Source: Nyssa sinensis
Taxonomy: Eukaryota; Streptophyta; Magnoliopsida; Cornales; Nyssaceae
Assembly (NCBI GenBank): GCA_008638375.1
Contig: CM018031.1
Location: 65,104,418-65,168,417, forward strand
Direction of reading: 5' to 3'
Length of the DNA: 64,000 bases
The notes under the pieces are model-generated. The model made no database searches. It worked only from the letters and a program-made list of their open reading frames with translations, and was not told the origin of the DNA. Below are positions 11,756 through 23,109 of the stretch, one piece after another (position 1 is the first letter of the stretch; each line of letters starts with the position of its first letter). The position numbers and the translations under genes are program-made.

Positions 11756-12341
11756 TGATGTTGCACTTTTTTATCAGTGGGGTTTCCGCTCTTCGTCGTC
11801 TGTCAAAAACTCAAAAAGAGATATCAAAGGGCCACCGGGTTGGCTCCGCGGTACTGCTCCGATGATAAAGTCAGTAAAGATAAAAGAGAGGCTGCAATTG
11901 AAAGAGATTAATTGATCGTAATTGAAAAGCGCATCTTAAGGTTGTATTTATAGGCTACGGATCTCCTAAATTGATTAGGATTTGGAGTCGTAAAGATCGA
12001 AAGTTGACGATATTTGAAAATGACAGATACCATATTGAACTCTGACCTCCGCAAAAGTAGGGATCAGAAGATATCTGAGAATGATAGTTTTCATGTCACA
12101 TTATGTTTCCTTATTCCAATGTCAGTAGAGCATGTAAGGCGATGATCAGTTGGGGACCCCTCTAGGCATGTACTCCGAGCTCTCTATTCTGAAAGAAAGG
12201 TATGTGCCCTTCTAACCAAGGAACGTCTGAATCTTTGGGGTGTCAAATCTGAATAGCTTTGTGTCATTTTCTGACCTACACATGAAATAGTTTATATACA
12301 CGTGTCAACTTTGAATTAATCTGTCATTTTATGGTACGTCA
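11756..12341 (+). repeat. Right LTR of the LARD element
   Basis: 586 bp, begins TGATGTTGCAC and ends GGTACGTCA, followed directly by the target duplication AGCAG. Aligns with 6615-7203 with scattered substitutions and small indels. Confidence 0.9.
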
Positions 12342-13010
12342 AGCAGGATTCTTTCACGCATTATTTCAAGTCAAATCCTCCAAAACCTTGGAACTGGAAT
12401 GTGTATTTATTTCCACTATAGTGTTTAAGAGTGGTAGTTAGATATAGAATTCTATTTCCTGCAAGGTTACTTTTTATTGTTCAAAGACAAATTATGTTAT
12501 TTTGTGCAATTAGAGCATTCATTGAAGTCTGTTACTTGTACTTGGTAGTCTGAATATATTTTGCTGGAATGCCAATATAGCTATAAAGACAATTACCATT
12601 CCACCAGCTTATTGCTCGTTGGAGGGAACTCCACAGTCTTTACCTCAAATTAGGGTTATATTGAAATAAATAACCATTAGACGATAAAGAAATAAGAAAT
12701 TTTCTTTATTCGAGAAACATTTTTTTTTGTTTTTATATATTTTTTGAGTTGCATATTATTTTCCTTATCTAATTTTTGTTTTTGTTTTATCAATATTATA
12801 GTATTACTATCTTTCTAAAGAACAAAGATTGTTTGATATATTGTTAAAAACATATGTAATATATTCTATTTATTGAAGGAACTTTTCAAATTTTCTGTCT
12901 GAGAAACATTCTTTGGACAGAAAAATTTTTGTCCATGTTCAATGGACAGAAATTTTTTTACAAAAATTTTCTATTGAAAAAGTATGAATTTTTTAACAGA
13001 ATTTCCCGTT

Positions 13011-13296
13011 CAATATGGATATTGTTTGATAGATTTTAATTTTTAGAGTGCAAATATATAATTTTTATGAAAAATAAACTTATATATTACAAGTTATTTA
13101 ATTTTGAAATTTGAAAAACAAAAGAGTGATCATATGGCATAGGCTAGGCTATGCAATATGAATATTGTTTGATAGATTTTAATTTTTAGAGTCCAAATAA
13201 TTAATTTTTATGAAAAACAAACTTATATATTGCAAGTTATTTAATTTTGAAGTTTGAAAAACAAATTAGTGATCATATGGCATAGGCTAGGCGTAG
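13011..13296. repeat. Two tandem copies of a 143 bp unit
   Basis: Both copies run from CAATATG(G/A)ATATTGTTTG through TTTAATTTTTAGAGT to GATCATATGGCATAGGCTAG, with few differences. The second copy lacks a few bases. Confidence 0.9.
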
Positions 13297-13474
13297 GTTG
13301 GGTGAAAAAACTATTTTCTCCTTCTTTTTATAAGGAAGAGTATTTTTGTTAAGAAAATAGTCAGGGACACGTGGGATTAAAATATTTTGGTTGAACTTCA
13401 GGTTAACTAAGCATTTTAGAGGGACCTATTATTGAATCCCCTTAAAAATAAAAGAAACAATAGTAAAACACTTA

Positions 13475-13476
<2 letters not shown>

Positions 13477-13517
<41 letters not shown>

Positions 13518-13540
13518 TAGATAGATAGATAGATAGATAT
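13477..13540. repeat. (TA)n followed by (GATA)n microsatellite
   Basis: Uninterrupted TA dinucleotides pass directly into six or so GATA tetranucleotides. Confidence 0.95.
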
Positions 13541-13559
13541 TTGTTATGGTAAATCCTTA

Positions 13560-14051
13560 CAGCTCGTTTGGATGGAAAGAATTAGAGAGTAAAGAACATA
13601 CTAAGGTGGAGAGATAACTAATTCTCTCGTTTGAAAATTTTTAATGCAGAGAAAAGAAAAAGAAGAAGAGAGAAAGTTTTAAAGTTTTACTCACTTTTTT
13701 AATCTCTTAAAAAGTTGAGAGTTTTGGAAAGAAAAGAAAGTGTTTTAATAAAAAAATTTAAAATACAAAAAAAAAAAAAAAACCCTTAAATGAAAGTATT
13801 AAAAATTCTAAACATATAAAAAGGCATAATTGTCAAATGATTTTTTATACTTTCTTTCTTATTTGAATGATTAGTGGGAGAGAAAATAAAAAGGTATAAT
13901 TGTCAAATAATTTTTTATACTTTCTTTTATTTTTTCTCTCACTAATCATTCAAATAAGAAATAATCACATTCTTTTATTTTCTCTCCTAAATTATCAAAC
14001 AAGATAAAAATGAATATTTTTTTTTCTTTTTCTAGACTTCCAAATGAACTG
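13560..14051. mobile_element. MITE with TTA target duplication and internal hairpin
   Basis: Terminal inverted repeats CAGCTCGTTTGGA (left) and, read in reverse complement, CAGTTCATTTGGA (right) are flanked by TTA on both sides (13557-13559 and 14052-14054). Inside, 13859-13892 and about 13926-13960 are inverted copies of each other (ATTTGAATGATTAGTG and its complement), making a long stem. A three-base TTA duplication suggests the PIF/Harbinger (Tourist) group, but the ends are not a textbook match. Confidence 0.6.
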
Positions 14052-14129
14052 TTAATGCTCTTTTTTGTTTTGCGAAATAGAAAAATAAAAATCTAATTGC
14101 AGTCCCGCTCTTCATTTCCACCATTGTAG

Positions 14130-17100
14130 GGAACATTCGAGTATTTTGTCGCGTGAGACCAATAGTGATGGGGGAAAATTTTGGACGTCCAAGACCCGTT
14201 GTAGCTCTTGATTCGAGTGGTGTGCTGCTAAAATTTGCCGAGAATAGAAGTAAAATTTACAGTTTTGACAGGGTTTTTCACCCTGGTTCATCACAAGGTG
14301 CTTGAAGTTGGTACATCAAATTTCATTTCTTCCTATTCTTTTTTCACATATTAATTACACCAATTAGTAGCGAAATTGTCATGAATAATAATTCATACAA
14401 ACTGGGGTCTTGTTTGTCCTAAACTCTGTCCAAATTTTCAGATGAAATATTTTTGGAAGTTGAGCCTGTTATTAAATCTGCCTTGGATGGTTACAATGCA
14501 TGCATATTCGCATATGGGCAGACAGGCACGGGAAAAACTTTCACAATGGTGAGGCAGAGGCTGGCTTCATCACAAATGAGTTTAGAAATCATTAATTTAC
14601 AATTGAGGCATGTACTTTTTTTTTACTTGTTCCAACTGCTTTCTAAAAAAATTTCAGGAAGGCACTCCAGATTGTCCAGGGGTAGTGCCCCGCACAATTG
14701 AGGCAGTCTTTAAGCAAGCGTCGGATAGCAACCACACATTTCTCTTGGGTTTCAGTATGCTTGAGATTTATTTGGGACATCTCAAAGATTTGCTCGTCCC
14801 TCACCCTCACCCAGCAAAACCAACAGATCCTATGTCACCATGGTATGTATAGTTTCCTGTTTCCCTTCCAAACAACGCATTTAGGTAGTCTATATATTTG
14901 CTTATTCTAGATGCCACATGGGAATGCTTTCTGATGTTATCCAAAATTTTCTCTTTTTGCAGCCTTTCAATCCAAACAGGTCCCCAAGGAGAGATTGAGA
15001 TTGAGAACCTTGTGACCATTCAAGTAAATGACTTCCAACAAGCAATAAGGCTATATAGATTAGGATGTCGTTTCAGATCAACTGCTTCTACGAATTCCAA
15101 CAAATCTTCCAGTAGATCTCACTGGTAACTACTACTACCAACTCCTCTTTTATAAGAACGGTAAGGGAAGTTCATGAAATTACTTGCTGCTTGGATTAAT
15201 CAACTTAGATCAACAGGGCCTCAGAACAAAGACAAGTTTGAAAACAAACAAACAGAGGCACTAGTCTATATGGACACTTGGGACTGGTTAGTGAATAATA
15301 ATAATAAAAAATTGTCTTCTTTAATTTACAGCATGATTCGCATATCAATGACTTGTTTAGATGCTGCTGAGAGGCGAAGGGTAACAAATAAAATGTGGAT
15401 GGTTGACCTTGGGGGAAGTGAGCGTGTGCTGAAGACAAAGGCATGGGGAAGACGACTTGAAGAAGGAAAAGCCATCAATCTCTCTCTTTCTGCCCTTGGA
15501 GATGTCATCAATGCCCTCCAAAGAAAAAGGCACCACATACCTTACAGGTAAGTTAACTGAACAAATGTGCCATTGTTTTGGAAGTTTATCACTGTCTAGT
15601 CAGATGAGCAACATTTCATACAGCCAATCTCAGTATCAGAAGGGAATGGTTTTCAAGTTAAGCTCTTAAAATTCCATAGAAGAATAGCTATGTTAGTTGT
15701 TACATTGAGTCATGGTTTAAACCCGATCAGTTAAGGTTGGGTAATTAATTAGGCAGCTCCTCCAGAATTTGAAACCAACTACAGTACTTAATACCAAATT
15801 TTCACTTTTTTGACAGGAATAGCAAGCTGACACAAGTTCTTAAAGATTCCCTAGGTAAATTGTATATATATCCTTTGAACTCCACTTTTCTACTGAATTT
15901 GTCATGTGAACTGACTAGGCACACATATTTAAAGAGGTATGTTTGAGGAGTACGTATCATCGTCGGTGGTGCATACAGCATGTACACGTATTTTTAACGT
16001 TCCTCACCCTGGTTCATCCTCATCCATTCCTGTTGACTTATTTTTTATTTCAATTCAGGGGAGGATTCAAAAACTTTGATGCTTGTGCACGCTAGTCCCC
16101 AAGAAGAAGATTTGTGCGAGACACTGTGTTCCCTAAATTTTGCAACACGGGTGAGAAGCATTCACCTAGGGCATGAAGAATCAACTGTGAGTAAACAAAA
16201 CATTGTTCTTTAAACTTTTTCTCAGCTCTTTCCTTACATAACAATATATAACTTCTACAGCACCAGTATTCAGTCTGACATTTCAGAATTTCACTGACTG
16301 TCCTGAAATGAAACTAAAAAACATCATATATTAATATGTACTGTTTTTTGTTAAGTATATTGACATGTCTTTTTATATGATCTCTATGAAGAACTATTGA
16401 ACACAATCTTCTGTTACTCTAGAGGAATTGATAATAAAAACAGAACATATAAAGGAAATAAAATTTCACATCCAAATGTGTCACTAAATGCTGAAATCAA
16501 TATTAGTGAACTCATTGGAAAGCTCAACCATGCAGTTAATATACTCTCTTTTTTTTCCTGATAATGAGGTACTCTTGTGGTAGATTGTTCCAACTCGAAT
16601 AAATGTTGGATGTGTACGCAACCACTCCCAACCCATGCACATCAGGACTCAAACCAAGGCTCGCCATCTGAGTTGACCCAGGGGGTTATGCAATTAATAT
16701 ACTATTATTCTTTATAAATAACTTGGTTCTCTGGGTAATTACCTTACATTGGACATTTTTCTAATAAATGAACACACACACACATGCAGGAGCAACAAGA
16801 AGAGGACAATAAGTTCCCGGCAAATTACATACATAATTAGTTTTAAGTATACAATTATTTTAGTAATTTTACATATTAGGGATATTTTGTTTGCCTACAA
16901 GATTTATCATGTCCTAGTCTTGGTTAGGATTAGTTGAGTCACTACAAGAATTTAGAAAGTTTTATTTGCAGAAAATATTTATTTTTGTGAATTCAAGCTG
17001 CTATTTTAATTAAGAGTTTTTATATTCTACAAGTCTTTCTTTGACTTGTACTAGTAGTATTTCTTAGGTTCGGCAGTCCAACCCATTTTGATGTTATTTG

Positions 17101-20100
17101 AATCTTATTTGGTTACAATATTGAGGGGGCCAAGTTTTAGGTGTATGAAGTCTTTAGGGTTTTCTAATACGTATGAATAAGGGCCTTCGCCATAAAACGA
17201 GATTAGAGTTAAATGATTAATTTTCTTGGTTAAAGAATGAGAGTGGAACTCTTTTTTTTTATAAACAACAATGAACATAATTTATTACTCGTTGGAAACA
17301 GTCTCACCGCTTGCGGGGTGAGACTGCTTACATCTAACACCTCTCGAAATCCACGTAATGCAAGGAGTCTTGTGCACTAGAATTGCCCTTTTTATTGAGG
17401 ATGTGAATGGGAGACAATATCAGATTAAAGAACGCCGATAAGAAGAAAGGGAGTCTCGTCTAACCAAAATAACATCGAGTCCACATTCTCATAGCATGGT
17501 AGACAATGAGCGACATAATTAACAAATCTTCTAACAAAAACACAATAATATGCATGGAACTTACCTATAAGTAGGGGTGCAACTTGGACGGCCTAACCTT
17601 AACCCAACCTCGAGCCCGACCTGAAAATTTTTGGGCTTGGATTTCAATTTTTACACTTTGGATTGGGCTTGGGCAAAAGATCTTAAGCCTAATCTAAATT
17701 AGGGTTGGGCTTGAGTTGAAACTTTGAAAACCTGAGTCCAACCCGAACTCGAATTTAATATTTTGTATATTATAGTTTTCAAAACTTTAATTATCTACAA
17801 TTAAATTAATAAAAATTCCTTTCAAGAATTACTATTTATATTTTTATAATTTCAAAAATTTGTTGACCTTTAACATTTTTTAAAAATTAAATTATGTTGA
17901 ATGAATTATTTTAACAGTTTTTTAATTTTTTTTAGAATGAGAAATAATTGTAGTTTTTAATGTATAATCAAAATAGGAAAAAAGATAATAATTTATTAAA
18001 GAAATCGTGAATAAAATCTAAAAATTGAAATTAACAATCGGACTTGGGTTCGGTTCGAGTTGAACCCGATACAAATGAATTTTAATTCGGGTCAGACTCA
18101 AGTTAGTTATTTGGGTTCAAGGTCGGGCTTGGGTTGACCGTTATAAATCTTAGATTGGGCTTGGACATGACACAACCCGAGCCCGGCCCTGCCCGAGTTG
18201 CACCCCTACCTATAAGTGCTTTCACATCCTCTCTAATCATATGAATATTAGAAATATCAGGAGAAAAAGAACTCTTCCGTTTCTCTTTTTTTTTTTTTTT
18301 TTTTTCTTTTTTTTTTCTTGTTTGCTAAATTAACTTTACTACAGGACTGTTCAAGTACCCTTTCACCTCTGAAAACTGAACCCAAGGCTTGAAATCCCTT
18401 GTTTCCCAAACCCTAAACCTAACCCACCATTTTTGCATCATAGGTCGGGCTCAAAAATCAAGAAATCGAGGTCTGAGTGAGAGGGAGAGAGAGGTAGAGA
18501 GAATATAGTTTCCATATGGATACGTGTTGTGGACCTTGTGGTGCTTCAAAGTGAGTTCATTTGGAAAAAAAAAAACTGCTGCCAAAATATCAATGCCCCA
18601 AACTAAGAACATATTTTGAGCAACTAATTTGTTTAGGTTCCTCACGTGGCTAGCTTTCCAGGATTGCCAACATAGACCCCCTTAGCTTGTCAAAGATGCA
18701 GAAATATATGCTTGTATCCTTGAAAATTTGAGTTCTACACATTGATCCTGACCAATGAGGAGAACTGTTGATGAGCAGGAAGCAAGGGTAAAGAAGGAAG
18801 TTGCAATGACCAATCTGCAGCAGACGATGAAACAGATTGAAGATGAACGTTATGAAGTTAGAAGAGAAATCAAGAAGTTAAATGATAAATTAGAGAATCT
18901 AACAAGGATTGCACCATCTTCCAGTGAGCAACAGGGCGTTTCCCATCCATTTATTGAAGTGCCACAATCTAACACAGAAGCAGTGAAAAAGATTGGAAAT
19001 GTTACAGCAACTCCGTTACCAAGATTTATGAGGGCCACCATTTGCAGCAGACAAAAATCTGGAATAGATCACCAAACTTCGGAAGAAAAAGACCCAGTCC
19101 CTGCAAGAAGGAGAAAGCCATCATCTCATCGTGCAGAATCTGTGACTTTCCCCATAAAGAATATGTCAGGATACAACTCGGAGAGCAGTATTTCTAGAAC
19201 AAGCTGCTTGGTGGGTTTGAAATATAGTGCAGATAATGAAACAGAATACAGCCAAGACATATCCGAATGTGACATCAAAATGATTGTTTTCCCTGAACGG
19301 GACAAATCACTGAGGAGTTCAAGTCATCAAAGTGGTCACATCAGTCATCGTGAGGGATATGGAAATAGAAACACAAATAAATTTAACTCCCCAAAATTCT
19401 TAAAGATCAATAATTGGCTTCATTTACACAAGGATGCATCAAATGCTAGTACTTGTCAGAGTAAACAGGTTATAGCAATTCCTACCCCAAAGAATAAAAA
19501 TATGGGTAATAGACAGTGGGTAGCGGATAACTTACACGATGAGAAAAGGCATGATTATGAGTCTGCAAAGAGAAAGATCAAGTATGATAGAATTAAGGAA
19601 CTGGCTGATGTGGGGGTAGCTGGATGGTTCATATCAGAAAGAGCAACTGATACAACACCAACAGTGTCAAATGATTTTGTCAATGAAAATTCCATCTCAC
19701 CATTTTCCACAAGTGAAAGCATAATAATGACGCAAGTGCAAGGTCCAGTATATGACTTGTCAATCAAAGACAACAAACGCACATCTACTCCACCTGATAC
19801 TAGGTGTAGTAGACTTAATCATCAGAAAAAGGATGATAATGGAGCTAATAAAAGGCCTATGCAAGTGATAACATGTGAAGCACAGTGTTCAGAGGCTTTC
19901 ATGTTAAACAACAGCTGGGGTTGCAGTTTTTCTTCATCAGATGTCACTAATAGTATCGTTGGCCCGATAGAAGATTTCAGAGTCTCCATCTCAAGATCGG
20001 AACTTAAATCAAAATGCCAAGAAGGGCCCATTAAAATGGGTAAAACTAGTGAGGATGAAGACTTGCATGTCTCTGCTCAACACTCTGGAGCTGGGATTAC

Positions 20101-20532
20101 ACCTCGCCTGTACAAATTGAGATCTCAAAGAGGTTTACTAATGGACAAAGCAAATCAAAAGGAGGATCTCCCTATGCCCTTTATTGAATTTCTAGGAAAT
20201 GCGCAAAACAAAGGTCAGAATTTTAGTTTACAACAATATGTCCTTTTCTTTTTGTGTTTCCAGACAAAGTCCATTGTTTCTCAAGCAACACTCACTTCTG
20301 GCTAACTTCAGGCAAATAATGAAACTCCAGTAACCAATTAACACCTAAAGTTTCTCTGAATTTATGAAAATTGAGGTTCATGATCTTACAATTTATTTTC
20401 ATTGCATCTTGATCAGGAATATGTGATCTTCTTAAAGAGAAAATTCAGATTTTATGCACCAGTGCTCTTCTAGGATTGGGAGCCCAAAGCCTGGATTTTG
20501 GGCATGACTTCTTCTACGCCTTAATGCTTTGA
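14130..20532 (+). CDS. Kinesin-14 class motor protein (5' exons not found)
   Basis: Microtubule motor ATPase of the plant KIN-14 class. Exons by splice sites and frame: 14130-14297, 14442-14548, 14658-14842, 14963-15124, 15332-15547, 15817-15854, 16059-16186, 18779-20213, 20417-20532. All phases agree, and the coding bases after the first split codon are 851 codons including the TGA at 20530-20532. The motor starts [12 protein letters not shown] and has the P-loop GQTGTGKT, switch [11 protein letters not shown], switch II DLGGSE and the [12 protein letters not shown] helix. A coiled coil (about 18790-18900: [20 protein letters not shown]) and a long Ser-rich tail follow the motor. The last exon gives the conserved end DFFYALML. 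The remembered closest relative is Arabidopsis At1g55550 (KIN-14T), which I cannot check. No start codon is assigned; the N-terminal exon(s) may lie upstream of the retroelement at 6615-12341. Confidence 0.85.
16560..16700 (-). repeat. Possible tRNA-derived SINE relic
   Basis: On the minus strand GGTTTGAGTCC fits the pol III B box (GGTTCGANTCC), with an A-box-like GATGGCGAG just upstream at a shorter than usual distance. Weak; no second copy is seen in the window. Confidence 0.3.
17572..18208. mobile_element. hAT-type MITE, copy 1 (637 bp, in kinesin intron)
   Basis: Left end TAGGGGTGCAACTTGG and right end, in reverse complement, TAGGGGTGCAACTCGG form terminal inverted repeats. The perfect 8 bp duplication CCTATAAG flanks it (17564-17571 and 18209-18216). 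The interior is AT-rich with GGGCTTGGG-type blocks near both ends and no transposase. An 8 bp duplication and TAGGG-type ends indicate the hAT superfamily. Copy 2 is at 21681-22231. Confidence 0.9.
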
Positions 20533-21567
20533 AGCAGCTCCAACGGATGATCAGAATAGTTAGGCCATTGAGTGTACCCTTGCTCTCTATTTTACTTGAG
20601 TCAGGCTGGAATAGATCATATAACCTTTACAAAACTCAATGTCATGATCCTTCCTTCTATAATCTATATGCTAGGCGACAGCTTTCACCCAATGAAAGAA
20701 ACACACCATGCATGATCATATGGATGCTACGGTGAGGGTGAGATTGAACCCTTACATAATGTCAATATCACAGTCCTGTCCTATTTGTCAACAACCAGTT
20801 TCAACCATTAAATACAATGCTCCAAGCGAGCAGGTATGTCCAATTATGTGGGCAGATCAAGATGTTTTTACAAAGTGTCTTTAAGAAGCAGTGTGCCATA
20901 TGAAGCTGGGACTGTCCAATAGAAGAAAGAAGAGACTGCCCAGGTCTTGGATGCACATCTACTAGACTGAACATCTATTTCTTTATGACATAGATGTGTA
21001 TCAATGTATTTATTTTTTTGTATGGTTGGATGCAATAGTAAAAAAATGTGTTAAATTTTTTTGCAAAAATTATGCGATCTTGCATGCAAAACTTTTTACA
21101 ATTGATCCACTTTTGTGTATATAATTTCATTTTTACAATGCAAGTCCATAACAATAAAAGAAAATGGTCCATTAGCGAATTCAAAACATGTTTATGAACT
21201 CAACCGTGTAAAGGATTAATGTAACAACCCATCTGTATAAAGAGTTTTTAAGGGAGGGGGTTTCAAGGCATGCTGTGAAAAACATCATCCAAAAAAGGAG
21301 AAATAGTTTGAAACTAGTGTTCAGTCTTTTTATTATTATTATTATTTTTTTGATCAGTTATTTTTATTATTATTATTATCATCTTTTTATTTATTTATTT
21401 ATTTATTATTATTATCATTATTACTATTTTATGTGCGACAACCAGAGCTAGTACTTAAGGAACTTGTTTTCATGTTCATTTTAACCACAATGCAACTAAT
21501 AGTGCTTCCAGATCTAGAAGCTTGAGGTGCCATATTCACCCCCCCGCGGGGGGGGGGGGGGGGGGGA
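20533..21567. other. Kinesin 3' flank with simple repeats
   Basis: No gene recognised. Contains ATT/ATTT repeats (about 21333-21425) and a C6-G run ending in over 18 consecutive G (about 21540-21566), which may be collapsed or mis-called. Confidence 0.6.
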
Positions 21568-22610
21568 CGTCAAGAAAATGGGTTTCTTTATGGCTAATAG
21601 GTGTGTGATGTGCATATAAGAAGAGGCGACTGTGGACCATCTTTTGATCCATTGTGAGGTGGTGGGAGACTCGTGGCAGCTAGGGGTGCAACTTGGCCAG
21701 GTAAACTCAAGCCCAACCCGAATTTTTCAGGGCTTGGGTTGGGATGGACAAGCCCAATCTAAATTAGGGTTGGGCTTGGGATGAGACTTTGAAAACTTGA
21801 GCCCGAACTTAATATTTTATATTTTCTATACTTTATTTATACACCGTTAGATTAGTAGAAATTCCTTACAAGCACTACTATTTATATTTTTATAATTTTA
21901 AAAACTTTGTTGATATTTAACATTATTTTTTCAAAACTAAATTATGTTGAAGGATTTATTTTAATGGCTTATGTTTTTTTTTAAAAGGAGAAACTAAGAT
22001 AAATTATCGAAACTTTTAATGTAAAATCAAAATAGAAAAAAGAACAATTTATTGAAGAAATTGTGAATAAAATCTGAAAATTGAAAAAAGATAATTTAAA
22101 TTGTTGAAAATTCGTAGGCTTCAGGTTAAACTTGATACTAACGAATTTTAATGTGGGTTGATTGTTTTAGATCTTGGGTTGGGCTTGGGTATGACTCAAC
22201 TTGAGCCCAGCCTGCCTGAGTTGTACCCCAAGTGGCAGCTTGTGTTTGACCTTTTTGGTTGTTATTGGATCTTGCCGAGAATAGTTTTTGAGATTCTTGC
22301 AGGCTAGAGAAGATGTAAAAATCGGTATACACGTAAATTTTGGGATGTGACTCCACTTTGTCTTTTTTTGGTGTATATGGAAAGAAAGGAATAGAATAAT
22401 TTTGTAGGGGGTTGAAGTTGCCACGCATAGAGTTAGGAGTATTTTTTGTACACTTTGTATGGGTTAATAGGTCTTGGAATCCTTGTGATTTTGTAGATTT
22501 CTTAAGTGATATGAGACTCGCCTAAGTTGGGGTCTCTATTTTTATATAGGCACACCCCGCCTTAGACGCCTTCTAATATAATTACTCTTTACTTATAAAA
22601 AAAAAATTAG
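21568..22610 (+). mobile_element. 3' end of an L1-type LINE, interrupted by a hAT MITE
   Basis: Bases 21590-21680 translate to a zf-RVT-like C-terminal domain (ANRCVMC, then VDHLLIHCEVVGDSW), typical of plant LINE ORF2. The same protein resumes after the MITE at 22240 (LVFDLFGCYWILPR and a WDVTPLCLFLVYMERKE stretch), the LINE pattern WSLLFSLFGVSWVMP...P.CL.W..W.ERN. The tail ends in a poly-A (about 22598-22607). Stops and a 5' truncation show it is dead. Confidence 0.75.
21681..22231. mobile_element. hAT-type MITE, copy 2 (551 bp, inside the LINE)
   Basis: Begins TAGGGGTGCAACTTGG and ends with its imperfect inverse (GAGTTGTACCCCAA), flanked by the perfect 8 bp duplication GTGGCAGC (21673-21680 and 22232-22239). 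The interior aligns with 17572-18208 (for example CAAGCCCAATCTAAATTAGG and ATTGTGAATAAAATCTGAAA), with a deletion accounting for the shorter length. Confidence 0.9.
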
Positions 22611-23072
22611 TACTTAGGGAAACTTTTTCTTTTGGGAATAGATAGTACTTAAAGAAACTTATTTTCATATTTGTTTCAACCTAGAATGCAACTTACACTG
22701 CTCCCAATGACTTAGTTGAATTTGAAGGACTTGTTCAGTTTGTTCTTAAATCATGAAATTTTAGCAAATGGTTTATCAAGATTTTCATAGACAAACGTGA
22801 TTTGCATAAGCTAAGTGCTTAAGAATGATAGCCAATAAAAATTGTATAATGCAACTCTCGCAGTCTAATTATGAAGTGTGGTCACTCTATTTTGGATACG
22901 CCCTCGATACATGTCAAACAAGCAATAAAAGAGTGTCCAATTTTATGTTATTTTTCCCAACTTTCGAATACACTAGGACATGTTAGGGCTACATTTTGGA
23001 CATGTTTCTTTTTCTTTTTTTTTGTTTTTTTTCCCCTCTTTTTCTCTTCTTCTTCTTTGCTTTTCTTTTGAG

Positions 23073-23109
<37 letters not shown>

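Larger units (their letters stand above)
6615..12341 (+). mobile_element. Complete non-autonomous LTR retroelement (LARD type), 5.7 kb
   Basis: Two direct repeats (6615-7203 and 11756-12341) both begin TGATGTTGCAC and end ...TCA, and are flanked by the perfect 5 bp duplication AGCAG (6610-6614 and 12342-12346). The interior has no reverse transcriptase, integrase or RNase H. It carries a decayed gag-like frame (7678-9564), a poly-T tract, a 40 bp tandem array (about 9690-10490) and a longer-unit array (about 10490-10990). No canonical initiator-Met PBS follows the left LTR (GCTACTCCCC instead), and no clear polypurine tract precedes the right LTR. Visible divergence between the LTRs means it is not a recent insertion. 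A diverged, truncated relative lies at about 58934-60990. Confidence 0.9.
12347..13559. other. Intergenic AT-rich stretch with local duplication and microsatellites
   Basis: No gene recognised. Holds an approximately 143 bp tandem duplication (13011-13153 and 13154 to about 13296), a TA run (about 13477-13514) and a following GATA run (about 13515-13540). Kinesin exons upstream of the motor were sought here and not found. Confidence 0.6.
16187..18778 (+). other. Long kinesin intron (2.6 kb) carrying transposon relics
   Basis: Starts GTGAGT after codon ACT and ends ...GATGAGCAG before GAAGCAAGG, keeping frame. It holds a hAT-type MITE (17572-18208), a possible tRNA/SINE relic (about 16560-16700), a CACTA-like terminal motif near 16940 and a T-rich run (about 18286-18318). 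An alternative acceptor a few codons earlier is possible. Confidence 0.75.

Noticed and set aside
16933..16950. CACTACAAGAATTT motif as a CACTA transposon end in the kinesin intron
   Set aside because: No matching inverse end or 3 bp duplication was found nearby; one short motif is not enough.
18755..18778. ATG at 18755 as start of a separate 516-residue protein
   Set aside because: Continues the kinesin frame exactly after a good acceptor at 18778; the sequence is the coiled coil following the motor, so it is an internal exon.
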